Assembly: GCF_020404745.1 (NCBI RefSeq)
Contig: NZ_JAIZAP010000012.1
Location: 62,001 to 126,000 of the forward strand
Origin: Aquibacillus saliphilus
GTDB taxonomy: Bacteria; Bacillota; Bacilli; Bacillales; Amphibacillaceae
Reading direction: 5' to 3'
Length of the DNA: 64,000 nt
The translations under genes and the position numbers were made by a program. The notes under the pieces were generated by a model. It was given only the letters and a program-made list of their open reading frames with translations, ran no database searches and was not told the DNA's origin. This document shows, piece after piece, positions 17,868 through 26,901 of this stretch. Positions within the stretch are counted from its first letter, which is position 1, and the number at the start of each line of letters is the position of its first letter.

Positions 17868-19208
17868 GTGAAAAAACTGTTTAGTATTTTTTTACTAATG
17901 GTACTGGCACTTGTAATTGCAGCTTGTAGTTCTGATTCATCTAGTGATGGAGAGGATAATACAAGTGATTCAAATGATACTGAGGAGCCAACTGAATCTG
18001 AAGAAACAACGGAGGGTTCAGATGAAGAAGCTAGTGGTGGCACAGTTGAAATTTTTAGTTGGTGGACTGGTGCTGGTGAGGAAGATGGTTTATTAGCACT
18101 TATTGATTTATTCGAACAAAAACATCCAGGCATTGCAATCGACAATGCTGCTGTATCAGGTGGAGCTGGTACGAATGCGAAAGCTGTTCTTGCAACTCGT
18201 ATGCAAGGGGACGATCCACCCTCAACATTCCAAGTCCATGGTGGTGCTGAATTAAATGAAGGTTGGGTTGCTGCTGATAAAATGGAGCCACTCAATGACT
18301 TTTATGAAGAACAAGGTTTGATGGATAAATTTCCACAAGATTTAATTGATATGGTAAGTAAAGATGGCAATATTTATTCTGTACCAGTCAACATTCACCG
18401 TGGGAATGTGATTTTCTACAACATGCAAGTATTTGAAGAAAATAATATTGAAGTTCCAACAACGATGGATGAGTTTTTTGCAGTAGCTGATAAGCTTCAA
18501 GAAGCTGGTATAACACCACTCGCTCTTGGGGATAAAGAATCTTGGACTTCTACACAAATCTTTGAAAACATTTTATTAGGTGTATTAGGAACTGATGACT
18601 ATCAAGCATTATTCGACGGAGATATACCTTTTGATGATGAAAGAGTTGTGGAAGCAGCTGAGTTATTCAAGAAAACACTCAGCTATGTAAACGAAGATCA
18701 TGCTTCACGTAACTGGCAGGATGCTTCTCAGCTAGTAGGTGAAGGAGAAGCAGCAATGACCAATATGGGAGACTGGGCAAAAGGCTATTTCTCTAATGAT
18801 TTAGATTTAGCAACAAATGAAGATTTTGGTTACTTCCCATATCCTGACACTGTTGGTGACTTTATGGTTATTACCGATACGTTTGGATTACCAAAGGGTG
18901 TCGAAAATCCAGAATCCGTTAAAGAGTTTTTATCTGTATTAGGATCAGTGGAAGGGCAAGATGCATTTAATCCACTTAAAGGTTCTATTCCAGCTCGTGT
19001 AGATGCTGATCCTGAGAAGTATGATCAGTATGGAAAAGACACAATGGACGATTTTAATAATGGTAAATTAGCGGCAAGCTTAGCACACGGGTCTGCAGCT
19101 GCTGAAGGCTTTGTAACTAAGATGAATCAAGCAGTAAATATTTTTGTTACACAACTAGATGTGGATAATTTTATTGACACATTGAAAAATGCTTCAGGTG
19201 AACTATAA
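17868..19208 (+). CDS. Carbohydrate ABC transporter solute-binding lipoprotein (family 1)
   Basis: Extracellular sugar-binding lipoprotein, 446 residues. Signal peptide and lipobox IAAC (Cys20). A Ser/Glu/Asp-rich linker to residue about 52 precedes the family 1 binding fold (VEIFSWWTGAGEEDGLLALI, later YSVPVNIHRGNVIFYN and WTSTQIFENILLG). A ribosome binding site (aaggggg) is 9 nt before the GTG/ATG. A terminator hairpin follows, which would lower expression of the permeases relative to this receptor, as is common. Ligand unknown. Confidence 0.92.
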   Translation: MKKLFSIFLLMVLALVIAACSSDSSSDGEDNTSDSNDTEEPTESEETTEGSDEEASGGTVEIFSWWTGAGEEDGLLALIDLFEQKHPGIAIDNAAVSGGAGTNAKAVLATRMQGDDPPSTFQVHGGAELNEGWVAADKMEPLNDFYEEQGLMDKFPQDLIDMVSKDGNIYSVPVNIHRGNVIFYNMQVFEENNIEVPTTMDEFFAVADKLQEAGITPLALGDKESWTSTQIFENILLGVLGTDDYQALFDGDIPFDDERVVEAAELFKKTLSYVNEDHASRNWQDASQLVGEGEAAMTNMGDWAKGYFSNDLDLATNEDFGYFPYPDTVGDFMVITDTFGLPKGVENPESVKEFLSVLGSVEGQDAFNPLKGSIPARVDADPEKYDQYGKDTMDDFNNGKLAASLAHGSAAAEGFVTKMNQAVNIFVTQLDVDNFIDTLKNASGEL

Positions 19209-19284
19209 GGTAAAAATCCACTGAATGTGGAGGTCATTGATGTTCGCTTATAAATCTATCAAGTAACCGGGGTAGATTAATTTA

Positions 19285-19320
19285 AAACCCCGTATCACAC
19301 AGTGATACGGGGTTTATATA
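19285..19320 (+). terminator. Intrinsic (partial) terminator between binding protein and permeases
   Basis: Fourteen-bp stem aaaccccgtatcac/gtgatacggggttt, loop aca, followed by atatattt. Placed inside the operon, so it probably attenuates or stabilises the 3' end of the upstream mRNA. Confidence 0.85.
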
Positions 19321-19424
19321 TTTAACTATTAGCTATTGAAAATAAGGGCTTTTGCCGTAAGAACTTGATAAATATAAAATCAAGTGATAAATACACAAAA
19401 CCTCTTTGATAGGAGGAACATACG

Positions 19425-20393
19425 ATGGAACAGAAAATAGAAAAGAGTACAAGAGTAGAACCTAGTACGCCTATAAAAAAAAGAAGAAAAATATCTAAAG
19501 ACCAAATGGTTGCGGTAGGATTTATATCTCCTTCAATCATTTTAATTTTAATTTTTGTCTATGGATTTATTGGTTGGACCGGATGGGTATCAGTTAGTAA
19601 TTGGAACACATTGGTACCTGATTTTTCATTCGCTGGATTAAAGAATTATATCTATTTATTTAATGATTACAGATTCCAAGCAGATTTACGTAATACAGTA
19701 TTTTTTACTATTTTATTTATTGGTCTAGTAATCATTATGGGACTTGGCCTTTCCATTCTCATTGATCAAAAACTAAAAGGCGAATCGATATTTAGAAATA
19801 TCTTTTTATTCCCAATGGCACTCTCTTTTGTTGTAACTGGGGTAGTTTGGCAATGGTTGCTGAATCCATCAACAGGTTTTAACCAATTCTTAAGTGTGTT
19901 TGGAATTCAGCCGAAATGGTACACCGACACAAATATAATCGGAGGATTTGAGTGGGGTAGTATTGAATTTGGATTACCAGTAGCAATTATTGCTGTTGTT
20001 ATTGCAGCGGTTTGGCAAATGACTGGATTTTCCTTAGCGATGTATTTAGCAGGGCTAAGAGGGATTCCGGAAGAACTGCGAGAGGCTGCAAGAATGGATG
20101 GGGGATCTGAGTTTCAAATCTATCGAAGAATTGTTCTGCCAATGTTAATGCCAATCACGGTAAGTGTTGTCATTATTATGGCTCATATTTCCCTTAAAAT
20201 ATTTGATCTAATCTATGCGATGACTGGTTCTGGTGCAAACTTTGTAACAGATGTTCCAGGTGTATATATGTTTGAGACAACGTTCCGAGGTAACTATTAT
20301 GCAAATGGCTCGGCAATTGCAATCATCATGTTACTCCTTGTCGCAGTTTTTATTGTTCCTTATTTAATAACGAATAGAAGGGGTGATAAGTGA
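19425..20393 (+). CDS. Carbohydrate ABC transporter permease, MalF type
   Basis: Membrane subunit of 322 residues. An N-terminal cytoplasmic tail rich in Lys/Arg precedes six hydrophobic segments. The EAA loop is complete (LREAARMDGGSEFQIYRRIV, about residues 221-240). A gaggaac-type site precedes the ATG. Works with the next gene as heterodimeric channel; the ATPase is not encoded nearby. Confidence 0.92.
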   Translation: MEQKIEKSTRVEPSTPIKKRRKISKDQMVAVGFISPSIILILIFVYGFIGWTGWVSVSNWNTLVPDFSFAGLKNYIYLFNDYRFQADLRNTVFFTILFIGLVIIMGLGLSILIDQKLKGESIFRNIFLFPMALSFVVTGVVWQWLLNPSTGFNQFLSVFGIQPKWYTDTNIIGGFEWGSIEFGLPVAIIAVVIAAVWQMTGFSLAMYLAGLRGIPEELREAARMDGGSEFQIYRRIVLPMLMPITVSVVIIMAHISLKIFDLIYAMTGSGANFVTDVPGVYMFETTFRGNYYANGSAIAIIMLLLVAVFIVPYLITNRRGDK

Positions 20394-21214
20394 TGAGGAA
20401 AAAAAACATTTCGAATTTGTTTAAATATTTTATATTAATCGTTATGGCGATCATCTTTTTAACACCTGTGTACGTTATCATTGTAACTAGTTTAAAACCT
20501 TTGGACGAAGTATCCTTATCACAAATGTGGGCGCTGCCAACATCCATTGATTTTAGCAGCTATGTTCATGCTGTTAAGGAACTAGCACCGAACTTTATGA
20601 ATAGCGTTTATTTAGTAATTCCAGCTACACTGTTGTCAGCGATACTTGGGGCAATGAATGGATATGTGCTATCCAAATGGAAATTTAAAGGATCAGAAAT
20701 ACTTTTCACTGTACTTTTATTTGGGATGTTCATTCCATATCAAAGCATTTTAATTCCGTTAATACAGTTTCTACGCACAATTGGTTTATACAACACGATT
20801 GCGGGTTTGATATTAACTCATGTTGTGTATGGTTTGCCGATTACAACGTTAATGTTTAGAAACTTTTATGCTAATATTCCAGATTCAATGATTGAATCTG
20901 CTAAAATCGATGGAGCAAACTTCCTCGGTATTTTCCGTCGAATTATTATCCCTTTATCAATTTCAGGTTTTGTCGTTGTTGCTATTTGGCAGTTTACGAA
21001 CATTTGGAATGAATTCTTATTCGCAGTAACAATAACTAACTCCGACAGCCAACCAGTCATGGTTGCCCTGCAAAATCTATCAGGTAGTCAAATTGTCCAG
21101 TGGAACGTGCAAATGGCTGGGGCATTAGTCGCTGCATTACCGACGTTGCTGGTTTATATGATTTTAGGGAAGTACTTTGTCCGTGGTTTATTAGCTGGTT
21201 CTGTGAAAGGTTAG
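20393..21214 (+). CDS. Carbohydrate ABC transporter permease, MalG type
   Basis: Second membrane subunit, 273 residues, six hydrophobic segments, EAA loop IESAKIDGANFLGIFRRIII (about residues 164-183) and a C-terminal GLLAGSVKG end typical of MalG-like proteins. The stop of the preceding gene and this ATG share one base (TGATG); a GTG three bases upstream is an alternative start. Translational coupling with the partner permease is evident. Confidence 0.92.
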   Translation: MRKKNISNLFKYFILIVMAIIFLTPVYVIIVTSLKPLDEVSLSQMWALPTSIDFSSYVHAVKELAPNFMNSVYLVIPATLLSAILGAMNGYVLSKWKFKGSEILFTVLLFGMFIPYQSILIPLIQFLRTIGLYNTIAGLILTHVVYGLPITTLMFRNFYANIPDSMIESAKIDGANFLGIFRRIIIPLSISGFVVVAIWQFTNIWNEFLFAVTITNSDSQPVMVALQNLSGSQIVQWNVQMAGALVAALPTLLVYMILGKYFVRGLLAGSVKG

Positions 21215-21221
21215 CTAAATA

Positions 21222-21320
21222 GTGTAAGATAGGGATGAATGCGGTAACATTTATTTACTTACTACAAAGTACCCTTTATCTCTTAGATGAATTAGGTATT
21301 AAAAGATCTTTATCTTACAC
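21222..21320. repeat. Long-range inverted repeat between permease and oxidoreductase genes
   Basis: gtgtaagata at 21222-21231 is repeated as tatcttacac at 21311-21320, giving a 10-bp stem with a 79-nt loop. An internal agataggg/cccttt..tct pairing would compete. It may be an mRNA processing or attenuation structure inside the operon. No gene is in the loop. Confidence 0.4.
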
Positions 21321-21340
21321 AAAAAAAGGTGGCTGAATCT

Positions 21341-22339
21341 ATGAAAAAAGTTAAATGGGGAGTTTTAAGTACAGCAGGAATAGCCCAACAACAACTAATT
21401 CCTGCAATTTTGCGTTCGGAAAATGCGGAACTGATAGCAATTGCTAGTCGAGGGGAAAAGTCGAAGGAAGTCGCAAACGCGTTTGATATCCCAAAGGCAT
21501 ATACAAGTTACCAGCAGCTAATCGAAGACCCTGAAATTGAAGCTGTTTACATTCCACTACCAAATAAATTGCACAAGGAATGGGTAATAAAAGCAGCCGA
21601 GCACAAAAAGCATATTCTCTGTGAAAAGCCAGCAGCTTTAAATGGTTCAGAATTAAAAGAAATGATTGATGTAACAGAAGAACATGACGTCAAATTTATG
21701 GAAGGTTTTATGTATCAATTCCATCCACAGCATGAAAAGGTTAAGCAGTTAATTAAATCTGGAATGATAGGTGACGTTGCCTTCATGCGAGCTAGCTTTT
21801 CCTTTTTGCTAAATGATGCTGAGACGAATATTCGTATGTCTGCTGAATTAGGTGGCGGTTCATTAAATGATATCGGGTGTTATGCACTACATTCAATCCG
21901 GAATATTTTAGATGAAGAACCAGTGAAAGTGTATGCGAGTGCTAAAAAGGATTCCAAGTATAAAGTCGATACAAATGTAGCTGGAGTGTTAACTTTTGAT
22001 AGTGGAGTAGAAGCGTCGTTTGATTGTAGTTTCAATGCAATTGGTCGAAACGCATATGAAGTTATTGGTTCAAAGGGATCGATTGAAGTAACCTCAGCTT
22101 ATCGTCCAGATGTGAATGAAAATGGTCAAGGAGTTATCCGTTTGAAAAAGGATAATGGAGAAGTTGAAGAATTCACTATTGCAGGAGATCAATATAAACT
22201 TGAGGTAGAACATTTTTCAGAAGCTATTTCCAAACAGATAGATCCGCTCTATACAAAAGAAAAAATCATTAACAATATGAAAGTGCTTGAGTCTTGTTTC
22301 CAATCAATTGATTCAGGACATAGTGTCTTGATTAAATAA
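21341..22339 (+). CDS. Gfo/Idh/MocA family oxidoreductase
   Basis: NAD(P)-dependent sugar dehydrogenase-type protein, 332 residues. N-terminal Rossmann region (WGVLSTAGIAQQQLIPAI), the conserved EKP motif (HILCEKPAALNG, about residue 95), and the C-terminal alpha/beta domain with GGGSLNDIGCYALHSIRN. Best match by pattern is the group of xylose dehydrogenase or dTDP-sugar reductase-like proteins. The ATG at 21341, 7 nt after AAGGTGG, is preferred to a GTG 12 bases upstream. Last gene of the sugar cluster, so it likely oxidises or reduces the imported sugar. Confidence 0.88.
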   Translation: MKKVKWGVLSTAGIAQQQLIPAILRSENAELIAIASRGEKSKEVANAFDIPKAYTSYQQLIEDPEIEAVYIPLPNKLHKEWVIKAAEHKKHILCEKPAALNGSELKEMIDVTEEHDVKFMEGFMYQFHPQHEKVKQLIKSGMIGDVAFMRASFSFLLNDAETNIRMSAELGGGSLNDIGCYALHSIRNILDEEPVKVYASAKKDSKYKVDTNVAGVLTFDSGVEASFDCSFNAIGRNAYEVIGSKGSIEVTSAYRPDVNENGQGVIRLKKDNGEVEEFTIAGDQYKLEVEHFSEAISKQIDPLYTKEKIINNMKVLESCFQSIDSGHSVLIK

Positions 22340-22342
22340 AGA

Positions 22343-22378
22343 AGAGCGAATTCCAGACAATGGAATTCGCTCTATTTA
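22343..22378. terminator. Bidirectional intrinsic terminator
   Basis: Thirteen-bp stem agagcgaattcca/tggaattcgctct with loop gacaa, flanked by A- and T-rich tails. It serves both the oxidoreductase gene and the convergent PBP gene. Confidence 0.85.
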
Positions 22379-22392
22379 GTTTAGATAAACTC

Positions 22393-24408
22393 TTACCTTA
22401 TCTCACGAAATATGTCAGCTACTTTATTTACAGCATATCCACTACTATTTCCTTCAACCATCATAGTAATTAATACATCGTGTTCAGCAGGATAAGCAAC
22501 AAACCATCCATTTTCTTGTCCGTCTTCATCGTCTTGAGAGGTTTTTAGCTCTGCTGTTCCTGTTTTACCTGATAATTGTACATTATCTATGTTAGCATCA
22601 CGGGCAGTGCCGTTGGACGCTGAAACCACTTTTCGCAAAACATCTTGGATTAGCTGAGCGTGGTCACTTGATACGAGATTTGTTTTCCATGCTTCGCCAG
22701 TTGATTCACTAGTTTCTAATGTTGGCTTTAGCAATGTTCCATCGTTCAAAAATGGCGTGAAACTAAGTGCTAAATGGAGCGCGCTCATTTGCATTTCGCC
22801 TTGGCCATAGCTTGTGTCAGCTAACAAGATCTCTCGGTCAATTTCCCCTGAATTTGAAACTGTGCTTTTTGTTATCGGATAAGCAAATGGTATGTCTTCT
22901 CCAAATCCGAAGTTATTCAACCCTTCAACTAGTGTACCTGAACCCATGTCAATTGCTTTTCTGGCAAAGTAAATGTTATCTGACCGAACTAAGGCGTCGG
23001 TTAAATCAACTGGTCCATTTGATTCAGACACTCTTCTTACTTCATTATTTCCCCATGAATCATCTTTACTCCATGTTAAGCCGTTGATCTCGATACCCTC
23101 ACCTGGAATTATCGCACCTGATTTAAGTCCAATTGCACTTGTAATCGGCTTAATCGTTGAGCCCGGGGCATAGGTTGAACTGAAACGGTTTTGTAAAGGT
23201 AACTTTGGATCATCTTGTAATTCTTCCCAGTTTGATGTACTAATCCCATATGCTAATTCGTTCGGATCATAGGAAGGGCTACTAACTAATGCTAATGTTT
23301 CACCAGTTTTCGGGTGAATAGCTGCAGCAGTTCCTGCATCGTCTTGATAACTTGTATAAATCTCCCTTTGTAGCTCTGCATCAATCGTTAGATTAATCAT
23401 ATCCCCATTTTTGACTGGTTTTTCAGCTAGTACTGTATTCTCTTTAGCGTCGTGTTTAACAAAGATTTTCACGCCTTTTTCCCCTTTAAGTCGCTTCTCA
23501 AAAACAGATTCTAAGCCACTCTTACCAATTAAATCATTTGGGGAATAAACTGTTGAGTCTCTGGCCTCCAATTCTTCGGCTGTGATACCTCCAATATATC
23601 CAGTTAAATGTGCTGTTGCTTCTCCATAAGGGTATATTCGACCTGTTGTTGTTTGATATGTCAGTGGCTCGACTTTCGCAATAAGTTCTTCAGCTTGTTC
23701 TGTGTTCAACGTCGGCATCACTTTTAAGGGAACAAAGAGGTGAGGTTCTACCCAACCTGCTTCTAAAGCTGAATTAATCGTCTCGACATCTAATTCCAAA
23801 AGTTCAGCAATTTCTTCTTTTTGTTGATCAGAATTGTCACCAAACCTTTCTGGGACAACACCAAGCTCGTAAATCCCTGCATTAACAGCAAGGCCATTTT
23901 GATTTCGATCAAAAATTTGACCTCTTACAGGTAATTCACTATCAATACCAATTTCTCCACCTTCTTTAAGGTCAGGGAAAATAAAGCCAGGATCCCATGA
24001 GACGAACCAGGACATTTCATCTTCGGTAATTTCCTGTTGGACCATTGTAGCTTGATAATCAAAAGTAATTGGCCCTGCTAACGTTTCCATTTCAACTTGA
24101 ATTGGAAATGATTGTATTGTCTCATCTTCATTTTCTGTTTCCTCATTATCAGGAATATCAAATGTTACATTTAAGTTTTCAACTTCTAGGTCAGTGTATA
24201 TTTTTTCGTATCTGTCAACAAATTGTTCTGTTGGATATTGGTCCTGTGAGTCAGTGGAAATCATATCGTACATGGATGAATAATTTTGATCATTCCAATT
24301 TTGTATGTAGTCTTCTAATCTATCTTCTGGCTTTACTTCCTCTTCAGAACAAGCGATAAGAACAGTGAAAATTAGTGCGATAGGTAACAAGACTAAGTAC
24401 TTCCGCAT
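22393..24408 (-). CDS. pbpC: Class B penicillin-binding protein 3 (PbpC-like lipoprotein transpeptidase)
   Basis: Cell-wall D,D-transpeptidase of 671 residues. A lipobox LIAC places Cys20 at the mature N-terminus. Next come a MecA_N/NTF2-like domain (residues 30-150), a PBP dimerisation domain (about 165-330), and the transpeptidase domain with SxxK (STYAPGSTIKP), SxN (VRSDNIYFARKA) and KTGTAE motifs. Length and order match B. subtilis PBP3 (668 residues) and the MecA group. All active-site motifs are intact. Such proteins can act as low-affinity, beta-lactam-tolerant enzymes; that was not tested here. Confidence 0.9.
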   Translation of the reverse strand: MRKYLVLLPIALIFTVLIACSEEEVKPEDRLEDYIQNWNDQNYSSMYDMISTDSQDQYPTEQFVDRYEKIYTDLEVENLNVTFDIPDNEETENEDETIQSFPIQVEMETLAGPITFDYQATMVQQEITEDEMSWFVSWDPGFIFPDLKEGGEIGIDSELPVRGQIFDRNQNGLAVNAGIYELGVVPERFGDNSDQQKEEIAELLELDVETINSALEAGWVEPHLFVPLKVMPTLNTEQAEELIAKVEPLTYQTTTGRIYPYGEATAHLTGYIGGITAEELEARDSTVYSPNDLIGKSGLESVFEKRLKGEKGVKIFVKHDAKENTVLAEKPVKNGDMINLTIDAELQREIYTSYQDDAGTAAAIHPKTGETLALVSSPSYDPNELAYGISTSNWEELQDDPKLPLQNRFSSTYAPGSTIKPITSAIGLKSGAIIPGEGIEINGLTWSKDDSWGNNEVRRVSESNGPVDLTDALVRSDNIYFARKAIDMGSGTLVEGLNNFGFGEDIPFAYPITKSTVSNSGEIDREILLADTSYGQGEMQMSALHLALSFTPFLNDGTLLKPTLETSESTGEAWKTNLVSSDHAQLIQDVLRKVVSASNGTARDANIDNVQLSGKTGTAELKTSQDDEDGQENGWFVAYPAEHDVLITMMVEGNSSGYAVNKVADIFREIR

Positions 24409-24509
24409 TGATTAAACCCCCTAGTGATAAAAATTTTATTTATAAGAGATGGTTTTCTCTAATTGAATTATACCACCCTACTATTATATATATAAAGGAA
24501 AGAGTCTAT

Positions 24510-24546
24510 GACAAAATAAAAGCCACGCGTGTTTATACGAGTGACT
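24510..24546 (-). terminator. Intrinsic terminator of the LCP gene (minus strand)
   Basis: Stem agtcactcgt/acgcgtggct with one mismatch; read on the minus strand it ends in tttattttgtc. Confidence 0.8.
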
Positions 24547-24565
24547 TAGAAGTTTAAAAAATGAT

Positions 24566-25504
24566 TTAATTTGCTGCCATATGATCTTTGATTTCTGTTT
24601 GTATCCGTGTTATTTCTTGATCAGGAACAACGTAGTACCAAATTCCACCCATTGTACTGCCGTTTCCATTTATTTGAATTGTTGAAACGTTACTTGGCGT
24701 ATTTCGATAGTTGGAGAAGATTGATTGCATATTGTCCATGTTTAAATTCATTCGTACGTTTTCACCAAGAATATCAAATATCTCTCCAACCTTAGTGAAA
24801 CTAGAGAAACTTGCAGCTTCCCCCATCGCGGCTTGAATGACCTGACGTTGACGATCATTTCGACCGAAGTCACCACGAGGGTCTTGTTTTCTCATTCTGG
24901 TGAATGAAAGTGCTTCTTCTCCACTTAAGTGGATTTGGCCTTCAGGAAAATTAGTTCCACCTTCTGTGAAAGTTAAACTATTGTTGACTGTTACCCCACC
25001 TAATGCATCAATTCCTTGAACAAAGCCTTCCATGTTTATTTTTGAATAATAATGAATTGGCACATCTAAGAATTCTTCCACTGTACTTAATGATAATTCA
25101 GTCCCACCAAACGCATAAGCGTGATTTATTTTATCCATGCCGTGTCCTGGAATGTTGGTATAGGTATCGCGTGGAATACTCATCATAATCATCGAGTCTG
25201 TATTAGGATTTAACGACATAAAAATCATTGTATCAGAACGGCCAGCATCATTAGATCGTTCATCGACTCCTAAAAGCAACATATTAAAGGCTTCTTTATT
25301 TTTGAAAATACCATCCATTTCTTTTTGGCGTTGTTCATCACGTTCCAATGGTTGGTGCATTGTTTCTACTGCATTATCTAATTGGGAATATATATAAATG
25401 CCATAGCCAAGAACGGATAAAATTAATGCTAATATAATACCGCCAACCCAGTATAGCCATCGACGCCTTTTTTTGGTCTGTTTTTTATCTAATCTACTTG
25501 CCAT
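24566..25504 (-). CDS. LytR-CpsA-Psr (LCP) family glycopolymer ligase, TagU/TagV-like
   Basis: Membrane-anchored extracellular enzyme of 312 residues that attaches wall teichoic acid or similar polymers to peptidoglycan. A Lys/Arg-rich cytoplasmic tail and one TM helix (residues 17-38) precede the LCP domain. Signature segments: NMLLLGVDERSNDAGRSDTM, MSIPRDTYTNIPGHGMDKIN, ALSFTRMRKQDPRGDFGRNDR. These hold the Arg and Asp residues that bind pyrophosphate and metal. Position near yvyE-degSU recalls yvhJ (tagV) of B. subtilis, but I cannot tell TagT, U and V apart. Confidence 0.9.
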   Translation of the reverse strand: MASRLDKKQTKKRRRWLYWVGGIILALILSVLGYGIYIYSQLDNAVETMHQPLERDEQRQKEMDGIFKNKEAFNMLLLGVDERSNDAGRSDTMIFMSLNPNTDSMIMMSIPRDTYTNIPGHGMDKINHAYAFGGTELSLSTVEEFLDVPIHYYSKINMEGFVQGIDALGGVTVNNSLTFTEGGTNFPEGQIHLSGEEALSFTRMRKQDPRGDFGRNDRQRQVIQAAMGEAASFSSFTKVGEIFDILGENVRMNLNMDNMQSIFSNYRNTPSNVSTIQINGNGSTMGGIWYYVVPDQEITRIQTEIKDHMAAN

Positions 25505-25674
25505 TTAATCACCTTTTCTATTTGGATGTAAAAAGCGAATTTCAAACAATCAAGTTATTATAGCCTACTCTTAATAGATTCGTCTATATAATCTTTATGT
25601 AACTAAATTTGAAAGATAAGATTAGTAGTAGGGGATTGAACTAATCAAAAATCTGTTCATCGATAAATTCACCT

Positions 25675-26253
25675 TTAGTCCACTGGTAATGCTTTAATAA
25701 TATAACGATTAGGTGCATTGCCTACATATGAAAATGGATAACAAGTAGTTAGAAGTAGTTCCTCATTTGGAGATGTTGACTTAATTACCGTACGGTCATC
25801 TGCATCAACAATTTTCGAATCAACCATTTGATAGACAAACTTACCATGGGGAAGTGTAACAATTAACTTGTCACCAAGTTTGACTTCGCCAAGTCCACGA
25901 AAAACGGTATCACGATGTCCAGATAATACAATTTGGTCATTTTGCAACGGGAATGCCGTTCCACTATAATGTCCAACACCTTTTTTTAGTTCATCAGGAT
26001 CTGTTCCTTCTACAATAGGTAACTCTGCATCAATACTTGGAATTGACAAGATTCCTATAGTTTCACCTTGTTGGGGTTGGTAGGTTGTTGCATAATTAAT
26101 AGAAGTTTCTTTTTTAGTAGTACTTTTTTCTAACATTGATTTTGCTTTATTTAGACTCTGTTTCTCTGCTGCATGTGTTTGGATATATTGATAACCACCA
26201 ACGCCTGCTAAAGCTAAACCTAGAACCATAAAGATAATAGCAATACTTCTCAT
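25675..26253 (-). CDS. srtD: Class D sortase (SrtD/YhcS-like)
   Basis: Cysteine transpeptidase of 192 residues that anchors surface proteins. One N-terminal TM helix (residues 3-20) then the sortase barrel. Catalytic residues: His in LSGHRDTVF, Cys in LLTTCYPFSYVG, Arg in PNRYII. The text around IPSIDAELPIVEGTD and NAPNRYII is very close to B. subtilis YhcS (198 residues). The ATG start at 26253 gives the family length; an upstream TTG frame lacks a ribosome binding site. No sorting-signal substrate gene is seen in the window. Confidence 0.9.
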   Translation of the reverse strand: MRSIAIIFMVLGLALAGVGGYQYIQTHAAEKQSLNKAKSMLEKSTTKKETSINYATTYQPQQGETIGILSIPSIDAELPIVEGTDPDELKKGVGHYSGTAFPLQNDQIVLSGHRDTVFRGLGEVKLGDKLIVTLPHGKFVYQMVDSKIVDADDRTVIKSTSPNEELLLTTCYPFSYVGNAPNRYIIKALPVD

Positions 26254-26539
26254 CGCTAATGAGCCCCATTCAAATTGAATTAAAAGTTTAAGTTTACCGA
26301 TTTTCCTACTTATGAAAACCTTACCATTGGTAGGGATAAAACTCAACTAGAAAAATACGCGTGAAATTAGGATATTAAACGCTAGAATTTGCCGAATTGT
26401 TAGTGTACACATCTAAATTTATCAAAATAAAGACATTACGATAAAAGTTGAACAGTATATCTTAGAAAACACAAGAATAAAGTATTCTGAAAATTACAAA
26501 ACTAGTTAAGATATGACAAATTATCCCATCCAATTACTG

Positions 26540-26566
26540 TTGATTGTATAGTATATTGAATATAAT
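26540..26566 (+). promoter_or_regulatory. Predicted SigA promoter of sinI
   Basis: -10 TATAAT at 26561-26566. A TTGATT at 26540 gives a 15-nt spacer; TGTTGA at 26538 gives 17. Transcription would begin at about 26573, directly at the 5' strand of riboswitch stem P1. Confidence 0.6.
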
Positions 26567-26574
26567 ACAAACTA

Positions 26575-26669
26575 CTTTCTCAGTAAAAGGCAAACTTATT
26601 GAAAAATAAGGACGCAAAGTTAACAGATCTAAAGCTTAAATGCCAAGATGGCTGTGCTACCTGAAAGGG
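26575..26669 (+). promoter_or_regulatory. Cyclic-di-GMP class I riboswitch (GEMM-I) before sinI
   Basis: Conserved core elements in the correct order: aaaaggcaaac, a ttatt-gaaa-aataa hairpin with GAAA tetraloop, ggacgcaaag, gatctaaagc, and the gctacc end. P1 pairs ctttctcag (26575) with ctgaaaggg (26661), one mismatch. The G that corresponds to G20 of the Vc2 aptamer is present, as in c-di-GMP (not cGAMP) binders. No terminator follows. The sinI ribosome binding site (ggggagg, 26674) lies 5 nt beyond P1, so control of translation is likely. ON or OFF polarity is not determined. Confidence 0.9.
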
Positions 26670-26687
26670 ATATGGGGAGGAAGTCTC

Positions 26688-26828
26688 ATGATGACCATGA
26701 TACATAAAAGCCTTTTAGACAGAGAATGGGTAGAGATGATGAACGAAGCAAGAGAAATTGGTTTATCAATTGAGGAAGTAAGACTATTTTTAGTGGAAAA
26801 GCAAAAAAAGCAAATGAAACGTAATTGA
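26688..26828 (+). CDS. sinI: SinI-like antirepressor
   Basis: Protein of 46 residues. The SinR-binding helix pair is clear: LDREWVEMMNEAREIGLSIE corresponds to LDQEWVELMVEAKEANISPE of B. subtilis SinI (57 residues), followed by EVRLFLVEKQKK. SinI binds the C-terminal dimerisation helices of SinR and removes it from DNA. The upstream frame continuing to 26640 lies in the riboswitch and is not translated; the start is ATG at 26688 (or 26691), 7 nt after ggggagg. Expression likely depends on the c-di-GMP riboswitch leader rather than only on Spo0A. Confidence 0.9.
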   Translation: MMTMIHKSLLDREWVEMMNEAREIGLSIEEVRLFLVEKQKKQMKRN

Positions 26829-26867
26829 AACGTAATGTGCTTTATATAGAACCATTTGCCCGAATTA

Positions 26868-26876
26868 TGATATAAT
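26868..26876 (+). promoter_or_regulatory. Extended -10 promoter of sinR
   Basis: TGATATAAT, an extended -10 (TGn plus TATAAT), in the 73-nt gap between sinI and sinR, 26 nt before the sinR start. It would allow sinR transcription independent of the sinI riboswitch leader, as in B. subtilis. Confidence 0.6.
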
Positions 26877-26901
26877 TACGAAGGAAAGAGGGTGAATGGC
26901 C

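Noticed and set aside
26640-26687. N-terminal extension of SinI
   Set aside because: The upstream ATG sits in the riboswitch aptamer; homology and the ribosome binding site support ATG at 26688.
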